Below the pieces are notes generated by a model. The model searched no databases. It was not told the DNA's origin and was given only the letters and a program-made list of their open reading frames with translations. Positions 1-5,303 of a DNA stretch of 11,244 nt are shown piece after piece. How positions within the stretch are numbered: position 1 is the first letter of the stretch; each line of letters starts with the position of its first letter. Origin of the DNA: Gammaproteobacteria bacterium (GTDB lineage: Bacteria > Pseudomonadota > Gammaproteobacteria > Pseudomonadales > Azotimanducaceae); assembly GCA_030430515.1 (NCBI GenBank), contig JAUIKX010000096.1, forward strand, positions 1 to 11,244. Reading direction: 5' to 3'. The translations under genes and the position numbers were made by a program.

Positions 1-1
1 G

Positions 2-121
2 CAGCCTCACATGCTGACGATGTGGGACAACCGATGCGTACAGCACTGCGCAAGGGGCGGCTACGACGGTCACCAACGCGTCATGTATCGAACGGTGGTC
101 GCCGGAGATCGGCCTTACTGA
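2..121 (+). CDS. TauD/TfdA-family Fe(II)/2-oxoglutarate dioxygenase, C-terminal end only
   Basis: This is the last 39 codons of a gene that enters from the left edge and stops at TGA 119-121. The translation contains MWDNRCVQHCARGGYDGHQR followed by VMYRTVVAGDRPY. Family knowledge: E. coli TauD ends in WDNRVTQHYA...QRRIMHRATILGDKP. In that alignment the His of VQH falls on TauD His255, the distal iron ligand. The Arg of QRVM falls on Arg266, which binds 2-oxoglutarate, and the Arg of MYR falls on Arg270, which contacts the sulfonate in TauD. All three are present with identical spacing, so the remnant looks intact and catalytic. Only the residue before the last Arg differs (Tyr for His). The substrate cannot be read from the tail; relatives act on taurine, 2,4-D, alkyl sulfates and other acids. 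It overlaps the end of the cupin gene on the other strand by 7 bases. Confidence 0.85.
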   Translation, partial: QPHMLTMWDNRCVQHCARGGYDGHQRVMYRTVVAGDRPY

Positions 122-444
122 CTCGCCGCGAAAAACACCAGAAGCGTCATGTCCTGCTCGATCTCGAAGAACGAATGCGCCTCCGTGGCGCCTACGTAGA
201 GCAGTGACCCCGGCCCGACATCATGCTCTTCTTCGCCGAGCCGCATCTTGGCCCGACCTTCAATGACGTAGTAGATCTCGTCTTCGTCGTGAGGCGACTG
301 CATGTCTTTGGAACCAACCGCAAGACGGTAAAGCCCGCAGCTCAGAGCCGGCACATTGAGGAACTCTCTGTACTCAACCGGCGCGTCACCAAGCTTCTCC
401 CTCAGCTCACCGAGATCAAATATCTGCCAGGTATCGTTGCTCAT
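115..444 (-). CDS. Small cupin-domain protein
   Basis: A 109-residue single-domain cupin, cytosolic, with no signal peptide. Motif 1 is SPHDEDEIYYVIEG (residues 50-63) and motif 2 is GPGSLLYVGATEAH (77-90). Candidate metal ligands are His52, Glu56 and His90. The first His of the usual HxH pair is Ser50, so the site has three ligands at most. This may still bind metal, as many small cupins have degenerate sites. The function is unknown; the fold fits a small dioxygenase, an isomerase or a ligand sensor. I chose the ATG at 444 (MSNDTWQIFDL). The frame also offers a GTG at 471, but that would sit very close to the predicted transcription start and neither start has a good ribosome site. It lies downstream of the GFA gene on the same strand, but a promoter-like pair in the gap suggests its own transcription. 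Confidence 0.85.
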   Translation of the reverse strand: MSNDTWQIFDLGELREKLGDAPVEYREFLNVPALSCGLYRLAVGSKDMQSPHDEDEIYYVIEGRAKMRLGEEEHDVGPGSLLYVGATEAHSFFEIEQDMTLLVFFAASQ

Positions 445-490
445 CGACAGTTGCCCATGAGATTGCTCCACGCGTTAAAGCATTCCTGAA

Positions 491-519
491 ACAATAACCA
501 GCTTTGCCCGCGTTGTCAG
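491..519 (-). promoter_or_regulatory. Putative sigma-70-type promoter for the cupin gene
   Basis: Read on the minus strand, CTGACA (519-514; 5 of 6 to TTGACA) is followed after exactly 17 bases by TATTGT (496-491; 4 of 6 to TATAAT). Transcription would start near 484, about 40 bases before the chosen ATG at 444. It sits wholly in the gap between the GFA stop and the cupin start. The spacing is ideal but the -10 is only moderate, and chance matches of this quality are common. Confidence 0.4.
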
Positions 520-529
520 GCAGTGTGCC

Positions 530-937
530 TCAACTCTGACCAATCGACGCAAGAAACTCATCGCCGGTCAGACGCGGATGATCACCTGCGAACGCGTAGC
601 CCGTCGGCTTCTCATCCACATAGATCTCACCAACCATGCGAAACTGCTCCGAATCATCGAATACGCCCGTTGCAATCATGTACATCTCAGGATCCTTCAG
701 ATGATAGAAAAGGCTGGTACCGCACTGTTTGCAGAAGCCACGCTCCGCCCAATCGGACGACTTGTACCGGCCAAGGTTTTCCTCGCCCTGAAAGGACACG
801 CCGCTGACCGTAGCCGCCATCATCGGTCCCCCGGTCCATCCACGACACATGCTGCAGTGACAGGCGTGGTGTTCAGCGTCCACCGCGTCGGCTGCAAACC
901 TGACAGCCCCGCAAAGACATTTACCGGTTACGCTCAT
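530..937 (-). CDS. GFA (CENP-V/Gfa-like) family zinc protein
   Basis: A 135-residue cytosolic protein of the glutathione-dependent formaldehyde-activating (GFA) fold. All expected metal-binding cysteines are visible: C7-L-C9-G near the start, C26-H-C28-S-M-C31 and C69-K-Q-C72. In the family, CxC plus CxxC form a structural zinc site and CxCxxC forms the second, glutathione-linked site. Gfa itself promotes the reaction of formaldehyde with glutathione; many paralogues have no proven activity, so the reaction is not assigned here. The start is ATG 937 because GGGAGA lies 6-7 bases upstream. An in-frame ATG at 952 would place that ribosome site inside the gene. A CATAAT hexamer on the minus strand (978-973) could be its -10, without a clear -35. 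The cupin gene follows on the same strand after 85 bases. Confidence 0.92.
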   Translation of the reverse strand: MSVTGKCLCGAVRFAADAVDAEHHACHCSMCRGWTGGPMMAATVSGVSFQGEENLGRYKSSDWAERGFCKQCGTSLFYHLKDPEMYMIATGVFDDSEQFRMVGEIYVDEKPTGYAFAGDHPRLTGDEFLASIGQS

Positions 938-989
938 GTTTTTCTCCCACACTGAAATGACAATGAACGCGAATTATGCACCACCCCTC

Positions 990-1018
990 CTGACAACGGA
1001 CTGTCAGCAGGGCATGAT
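990..1018 (+). promoter_or_regulatory. Hairpin / promoter-like element upstream of the HIT gene
   Basis: CTGACA (990-995) and TGTCAG (1002-1007) are perfect 6-base inverted arms around a 6-base loop, in the gap between the divergent GFA and HIT genes. The first arm also resembles a -35 box, with a poor -10-like CATGAT (1013-1018) 17 bases downstream. If that were real, transcription would begin at about the HIT start codon. It could equally be an operator half-site or chance. No T-tract follows, so it is not a terminator. Confidence 0.25.
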
Positions 1019-1024
1019 GGCTTG

Positions 1025-1435
1025 ATGGATTTCGCTCTGCACCCACAACTAAGGGCCGACACGCTCGACATCATGACGCTGGAAATCAGTTCGGTGCTGC
1101 TGATGAACGATGCCCGCTTTCCATGGTGCATCCTCGTCCCGCGAATCGCAGATACCCGCGAGCTCCACCACCTTCCTGACAACACCCAGGCACAGGTCTG
1201 GTCGGAGATCGCGCGCACCGCTGGCGCAGTCGAGACCACCTTCGAAGCACACAAGATGAACATCGCTGCTCTGGGAAACATGGTGCCGCAGCTGCACATA
1301 CACGTCATTGCGCGCAGCACCGAGGATGCCGCCTGGCCGGGGCCGGTCTGGGGCGTTGGTCAGGCCGAGGCCTACGATGACGCCGAATCAATCCGACGTA
1401 TCGAGCTGATCCGACACGCTATTCAACGAGCGTGA
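1025..1435 (+). CDS. HIT-family (histidine triad) protein
   Basis: A 136-residue cytosolic HIT protein. The signature lies at residues 87-95, VPQLHIHVI, so the triad reads Q89-x-H91-x-H93 instead of H-x-H-x-H. The middle His, the nucleophile in Hint and Fhit, is retained. This Q-first variant is what I recall for a proteobacterial HIT subgroup with N-terminal LHPQL, the MNDARFPW segment and C-terminal AAWPGPVWGVG, all seen here. The family hydrolyses or transfers nucleotides from phosphoramidate or dinucleotide substrates; the substrate here is unknown. I chose ATG 1025; a TTG at 1022 directly precedes it. AGGG at 1009-1012 is better spaced to the TTG (9 bases) than to the ATG (12). The last 17 bases overlap the convergent DUF3108-like gene. 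Confidence 0.93.
   Translation: MDFALHPQLRADTLDIMTLEISSVLLMNDARFPWCILVPRIADTRELHHLPDNTQAQVWSEIARTAGAVETTFEAHKMNIAALGNMVPQLHIHVIARSTEDAAWPGPVWGVGQAEAYDDAESIRRIELIRHAIQRA
1415..1434. other. Inverted repeat across the convergent HIT / DUF3108-like stops
   Basis: CACGCT (1415-1420) and AGCGTG (1429-1434) form a perfect 6-base stem with an 8-base loop. It spans the 17-base overlap of the two 3' ends, so the hairpin would form in both transcripts. There is no T-run on either side, so a classical intrinsic terminator is not supported. It might help stabilise or define the 3' ends, or be a chance palindrome in coding sequence. Confidence 0.2.
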
Positions 1436-2063
1436 GGCGGCCTGCCCAGCCCCCGCCTGAGCGGATATCCACAGGTACACGGCGGCCGCCGCGCTGACCG
1501 TAATCCACCCGCAGCTCGAACGGCGGCTCATCTTCGTCATTTTCCTGCACCTCGAAGCGACAGAAGCCGCCGCCGTCCTCTTTGAGGGTGAACGCGTAGC
1601 CATCACGGCCTGTATGCACATCGTCGAGGGCGGCGCATTCATCCACGATCCACAACGCGGTGACAAGGTCGCTACCCGGCAGGCGCGGTTCGTTCGCCCG
1701 ACGCTGCCCGTTCTTCACATAAGTCACGTCGCTGCCCGCTACGGTGATGTAGCGTTCCCGCTCTCTGTCTTTGTCGTAGTACTCGTAGAAATCCGTCTGC
1801 GGTCCATCGGGCGTCAAACGGCCCCGCACAGAGAACCAGCCTCGTGTTTCCTTGAAAAACTCCATCAGCCCCTTCGAGCGGGCACGCCCTCGCACCTCGT
1901 ACGCGCCCCCTTCAGCTTCTACCTCCACGACAATGACGCCCGCGTGCGCAGGGCCGACGAAAGCGTCGTACTTCAACACCACCGATTGCGCGTGTGCAGC
2001 AAACGACAGAGTCAGCAGGACAATGATGAAAAGCGGTCTGAACATAGTGCGCAAATATGGCAT
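1419..2063 (-). CDS. Secreted DUF3108-like protein
   Basis: A 214-residue protein with an N-terminal signal peptide: a hydrophobic stretch LFIIVLLTLSFAAHA, with cleavage likely after AHA at residue 25. The mature part is beta-rich and polar (KYDAFVGPAHAGVIVVEVEA early; RVPVDIRSGGGWAGRLTLVE at the end). This pattern of a periplasmic beta-sheet domain resembles DUF3108 proteins. That assignment is from general pattern and is moderate. The mature protein has two cysteines, C143 and C168, that could form a disulfide. The function is unknown. The start is ATG 2063, 13 bases after the stop of the upstream glutathione transferase gene, which implies one transcript. A second ATG at 2045 would still give a good signal peptide but has no ribosome site. 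Confidence 0.8.
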   Translation of the reverse strand: MPYLRTMFRPLFIIVLLTLSFAAHAQSVVLKYDAFVGPAHAGVIVVEVEAEGGAYEVRGRARSKGLMEFFKETRGWFSVRGRLTPDGPQTDFYEYYDKDRERERYITVAGSDVTYVKNGQRRANEPRLPGSDLVTALWIVDECAALDDVHTGRDGYAFTLKEDGGGFCRFEVQENDEDEPPFELRVDYGQRGGRRVPVDIRSGGGWAGRLTLVE

Positions 2064-2076
2064 GGCTTGCCTGAAT

Positions 2077-2724
2077 TCACCCTGAACTCGGGCCGGATGC
2101 CTGTTCCGGCATGGGTATCTCGTGACCCAGTTCCGGTACATCGTAGCCGCGACGCACCGCCGGCCGCTCCGCGATCGACAGATACCAGCGGCACAGCGAC
2201 GGGTAGTCCGTGAGGTTCATTTCCTGCCATTCGAAGCGGGAGATCCAGGGCCAGGTCGCCATATCGGCAATGCCATAGCGACCAGCAAGATATTCGGCTT
2301 CGTTCAGACGGCGATTCAGCACGCCATAAATTCGACGCGCCTCATCCATGTAGCGTTCCTGAGCATACGGCGCCTTGCCAGGGTTGAAACGGCTGAAATG
2401 ATGAACCTGACCCAACATCGGGCCAACGCTACCCATCTGCATCATGAGCCACTGCATGGTCAGCCACCGGTCATCCCCCCAGAAACGGTCATGCTTATCC
2501 GCCAGATAGGTGAGAATAGCGCCTGACTCCATCAGAGAGCGCCCGGTATCGCGATCGACAATGGCCGGAATCTTGTTGTTCGGGCTGATGGAAAGGAACT
2601 CCGGCGTGAGCTGCTGCCCTTCACGGATGTCCACGACCACCACCTCATAGGGCTCGCCAAACTCTTCCAGAGCGATAGAGATCTTGCGGCCATTGGGCGT
2701 GGGAAATGTATGCAGTTCAATCAT
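2077..2724 (-). CDS. yfcG: YfcG/YghU-like glutathione transferase (Nu class), disulfide-bond oxidoreductase
   Basis: A 215-residue cytosolic GST with an N-terminal thioredoxin-fold domain (about 1-80) and a helical C-terminal domain. It matches E. coli YfcG closely: TPNGRKISIALEE at 8-20, the SPNNKIPAIVD block at 47-57, ESGAILTYLADK at 66-77, GPMLGQVHHF at 101-110 and IADMATWPW at 152-160. Thr9 and Asn11, which contact glutathione and support disulfide reductase activity in YfcG, are both present, as is the Glu66-Ser67 pair that holds the gamma-glutamyl group. The family has low classical transferase activity and reduces disulfides with two bound glutathiones. The frame extends to 2826, but ATG 2724 aligns with the start of YfcG and has GGAG 3-4 bases upstream. 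It is followed after 13 bases by the DUF3108-like gene. The symbol denotes family resemblance, not proven orthology. Confidence 0.93.
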   Translation of the reverse strand: MIELHTFPTPNGRKISIALEEFGEPYEVVVVDIREGQQLTPEFLSISPNNKIPAIVDRDTGRSLMESGAILTYLADKHDRFWGDDRWLTMQWLMMQMGSVGPMLGQVHHFSRFNPGKAPYAQERYMDEARRIYGVLNRRLNEAEYLAGRYGIADMATWPWISRFEWQEMNLTDYPSLCRWYLSIAERPAVRRGYDVPELGHEIPMPEQASGPSSG

Positions 2725-2764
2725 CGGCTCCGATGGTACCGCACTGGTGTGAACCCCTTCACCC

Positions 2765-2788
2765 TTTGCCAGGCGCAACTTAGGCAAA
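2765..2788. promoter_or_regulatory. Inverted repeat TTTGCC-N12-GGCAAA between divergent GST and GGDEF genes
   Basis: Perfect 6-base arms, TTTGCC at 2765-2770 and GGCAAA at 2783-2788, lie in the only non-coding gap between the two divergent starts (2725-2852). The length and symmetry fit a dimeric regulator's operator. No regulator gene is adjacent and I see no convincing -35/-10 pair, so this is a candidate only. Confidence 0.3.
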
Positions 2789-2801
2789 CTACGCCGAAGG
2801 A

Positions 2802-2811
2802 CTTCCGGAAG
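2802..2811. promoter_or_regulatory. 10-base perfect palindrome CTTCCGGAAG in the same divergent gap
   Basis: A gapless palindrome about 40 bases upstream of the diguanylate cyclase start and about 80 bases upstream of the GST start. It might be a regulator half of the divergent control region. A palindrome of this length is expected by chance now and then, so confidence is low. Confidence 0.2.
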
Positions 2812-2852
2812 CCAATCGTAGTGCATTCAGAGCAGAACAGGGACCCGCTGCC

Positions 2853-4403
2853 ATGTTTCAGCTGACGCTGTGGGCCATTCCGCCCCTGCTGGCCGCTGGG
2901 GTTGTTGCTGCGCTCTACTGGCGCTTGCGACACAACCGCCACGTACCTGGCTCGCATGGTCTGGTACTGCTCATGCTTTCTATTGGTTTCTGGGCCATTG
3001 CGCAGACCATCAGCACATTGCTTATCGATGCGCACCTTCAACTGTTCTGCCAGAGAATCGCGTTGATCGGCCTCGTCCTTACGCCAATAGGCTGGATCAG
3101 TTTTTCGGTTTCCTACGCCCGCCGGCAGATGCGCGCGCCGCCTATGCTTCTGAACCTTCTCGGCATCATGCCGCTGGCCAGCATTCTTCTCGGCTTTACG
3201 AACGACATGCATCAATGGATGTGGCTCGGCGTTGAACATTTCGACATAGACGGCGCTCGTTGGTCTACGTACGTTCCCGGTCCCTGGTTCCAACTGCAGA
3301 TGGCTTACAGCCTTGCCCTGACCTTCGGTGGTTCCGCCATCATGGCGCACTCGCTGTCTATTTCTCAGTCGGACTGGCGCCCGGTAGCAGCGATGATCGT
3401 CGCACCGCTAGTCTGCGTTGTGTTCGCTGTTTTCCATAATTCAGGCCTGAACACCCTGGCACCGCTGGATCTGCGCCCCCTTGGTATTGCGCTCGCAGGA
3501 TGGATACTGACCCGCGGCGTGCTCAGCTTCGGACTACTGGACAACATACCCGTGGTTCGCGATCGGGTGGTCAACCAGCTCAGCGATCCGGTGGTGGTCG
3601 TGAATGCGAACGGCAACATCGTCGACGCCAACGGTGCAGCCATCTCGATGTTCGCTCAGACCCGGGACGAGATCATCGACGCCAGCATCGCCCAGTTCGT
3701 TCCCCGCTGGCCCGCGGAGGAAATCGAAGCCGACGGCGCGACCGTCGACGAGATCACCATTGGTGGGCAGATTTTCGATGTGGCGTTTTCCGCCCTGGAC
3801 CCGGCTGCCAAAGTTTCCGACGTGGTGCTGGTATTCCGTGATGTCACGGTGCGCCGAGAAGATGAGCGTCGTCTGCGACGCATGCAGAAAGAACTCGAAC
3901 GCATGGCGCACACCGACGCCTTGACCGGACTGCACAACCGCCGCGTATTCATGCAGCGTCTCGAGGAGGAAGTGGAGCGCGTCAGGCGCCATGGCAGCGC
4001 TGTGTCAGTGGTGATCTTCGATCTCGACTTCTTCAAGAAGGTCAACGACACCTACGGCCACGATACCGGTGACGTGGTGCTTGTCGCTGTCGCCAAGATC
4101 GCTTCCAAGCTGAAGCGGGTCAGCGACGTCGCCGCCCGCCTGGGTGGTGAGGAATTCGCCATGCTGCTGCCGGAAACTGATCAGCAGGGGGCCGTGCAGC
4201 TCGCGCAGCGCCTTCGCAAAGCCATCGAACGACACCAGTATCTGAGCCCAGCCGGGGCACCGCTGAACGTAACCGCCAGTATCGGCGTTGCCACCGCGCA
4301 ACGCTCGGCCAAAGACGTCGAGAAGCTTCTCAGCTCCGCAGACCGCGCGCTTTACCGCGCAAAGAACAACGGCCGGAACCGCGTCTGCTCGATGATGCTC
4401 TGA
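2853..4403 (+). CDS. Membrane diguanylate cyclase (7TM sensor - PAS - GGEEF)
   Basis: A 516-residue inner-membrane enzyme that should make cyclic di-GMP from two GTP. Residues 1-228 are seven or so hydrophobic helices of the histidine-kinase 7TM type, including the GVEHFDIDGARW loop typical of that sensor. Residues 237-330 form a PAS domain (LSDPVVVVNANGNIVDANGA). A short coiled linker (about 333-350) leads into the GGDEF domain (352-511), which opens with the usual DALTGLHNRR. The active-site loop is GGEEF (431-435). The inhibitory I-site RVSD (422-425) lies exactly five residues before it, so product feedback is expected. FDLDFFKKVND (389-399) carries the metal-binding Asp. No EAL domain is present. 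The start ATG has AGGGA 9 bases upstream. Its stop codon directly abuts that of the convergent DUF4340 gene. The signal sensed is unknown. Confidence 0.95.
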   Translation: MFQLTLWAIPPLLAAGVVAALYWRLRHNRHVPGSHGLVLLMLSIGFWAIAQTISTLLIDAHLQLFCQRIALIGLVLTPIGWISFSVSYARRQMRAPPMLLNLLGIMPLASILLGFTNDMHQWMWLGVEHFDIDGARWSTYVPGPWFQLQMAYSLALTFGGSAIMAHSLSISQSDWRPVAAMIVAPLVCVVFAVFHNSGLNTLAPLDLRPLGIALAGWILTRGVLSFGLLDNIPVVRDRVVNQLSDPVVVVNANGNIVDANGAAISMFAQTRDEIIDASIAQFVPRWPAEEIEADGATVDEITIGGQIFDVAFSALDPAAKVSDVVLVFRDVTVRREDERRLRRMQKELERMAHTDALTGLHNRRVFMQRLEEEVERVRRHGSAVSVVIFDLDFFKKVNDTYGHDTGDVVLVAVAKIASKLKRVSDVAARLGGEEFAMLLPETDQQGAVQLAQRLRKAIERHQYLSPAGAPLNVTASIGVATAQRSAKDVEKLLSSADRALYRAKNNGRNRVCSMML

Positions 4404-5303
4404 TTACTGATCGGCCGGCGTTTCTCCTGATTCTCCAGCGTCGAGCTTGAGCGCGTCACCGTCCGTCAGCATCATTTCGGCGATGTAGGTGGCCATTTCG
4501 AACGTCCCGTCGGCACGCGATGAGCGCACATAATAGTCGTCTTCATCGGCATCGTGCGCAAACACCAGAGACAGCGTCCCCTGCGCGTCAACCACCTCGA
4601 TCGTGCCTTTCTCTTCAGCACCGTCCGGCGCTTTCTCGGCCGCACCGAGAATTCGCATGTTCGTAAACCTGTCAGCAAAGCTTCGGGCAGCATCCTGATC
4701 TGCAGCCCTGCCATTCAGCAGCCAGCCTTCCTCACCTCGAGCGAGCACGGATCCATCGGGCAACCTCACCGACTGAATCGGTCCACTCGCAGCAAGCATT
4801 GCTTTGTCGAGCCAGTCATCGAGGTTCACCGCTGCCTTGAAGTTGCTGTAGGAAATCGCATAAACCGAATCGCTCCCGACAACACGGGCATGCACACGCT
4901 GGTAGCCCGGTGAAGTACCCAAGAAAACCTGCGCCAGCGCGCTGTCCGCCGATTGGAAGTCGATGCGGCGCTGAAAGTTGGCTTCGGTCACCTCGAAACG
5001 TTCTGCCGTTTCCCCACTTTCGGAAACCGGCCAGGTCGCGGTCATCCCCCCGAACTCTTCGAGGAATTCGCTGACCTTCAACGCATCCGCAGGCCAGGAG
5101 CCCACTGTCCAGCCATCCCCGTCACGAGTGAGCGATACCTCCTGCTCACCGTCGCTGATGACAATGCCATCCACGGCTTCCGGCTGAATATCGATCAGCT
5201 TCCCCTGAGCCGCACCGTCCGTTGCACCTGCAAAAAGAAATGTCGCAACGATCAGAAGCTGCAGAGCAAGCAGACCACCCAGCAATCCGAGTCGATTGTT
5301 CAC
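4404..5303 (-). CDS. DUF4340-domain protein, last gene of the ABC/Gld-like operon
   Basis: A 299-residue protein with one N-terminal hydrophobic segment (residues 6-27) and a long polar, probably periplasmic, remainder. It could be anchored or cleaved after the segment. The body has two similar-looking beta-rich parts with GDGWTVGSWPAD (62-73) and EEGWLLNGRAAD (191-202), as in DUF4340, a family of unknown activity that is typically encoded next to GldG-like ABC genes. The start is GTG 5303, supported by GGGAGGTGA about 5 bases upstream. It overlaps the permease stop as GTGA, so translation is coupled. The likely role is an auxiliary periplasmic subunit of the complex encoded upstream. Its TAA stop touches the diguanylate cyclase stop with no gap. 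The DUF4340 name rests on context plus the repeated W motif. Confidence 0.88.
   Translation of the reverse strand: MNNRLGLLGGLLALQLLIVATFLFAGATDGAAQGKLIDIQPEAVDGIVISDGEQEVSLTRDGDGWTVGSWPADALKVSEFLEEFGGMTATWPVSESGETAERFEVTEANFQRRIDFQSADSALAQVFLGTSPGYQRVHARVVGSDSVYAISYSNFKAAVNLDDWLDKAMLAASGPIQSVRLPDGSVLARGEEGWLLNGRAADQDAARSFADRFTNMRILGAAEKAPDGAEEKGTIEVVDAQGTLSLVFAHDADEDDYYVRSSRADGTFEMATYIAEMMLTDGDALKLDAGESGETPADQ

Noticed and set aside
22..207. A 61-codon plus-strand open frame with very basic residues at the left end
   Set aside because: It has no recognisable motif, runs into the cupin gene on the other strand, and conflicts with the real TauD frame one base over.
2725..2826. N-terminal extension of the glutathione transferase to 2826
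   Set aside because: The extra 34 residues do not resemble GST sequence, ATG 2724 aligns with the YfcG start, and the extension would fill the divergent promoter gap.
2721..3350. Long minus-strand frame of 209 codons opposite the start of the diguanylate cyclase
   Set aside because: It is antisense to strongly recognisable 7TM coding sequence, has no motif or ribosome site, and overlaps the GST start.
4395..4440. Possible terminator between the diguanylate cyclase and DUF4340 genes
   Set aside because: Only a short CGGCCG palindrome is present, without a stable stem or T-run, and it lies inside the DUF4340 coding end.
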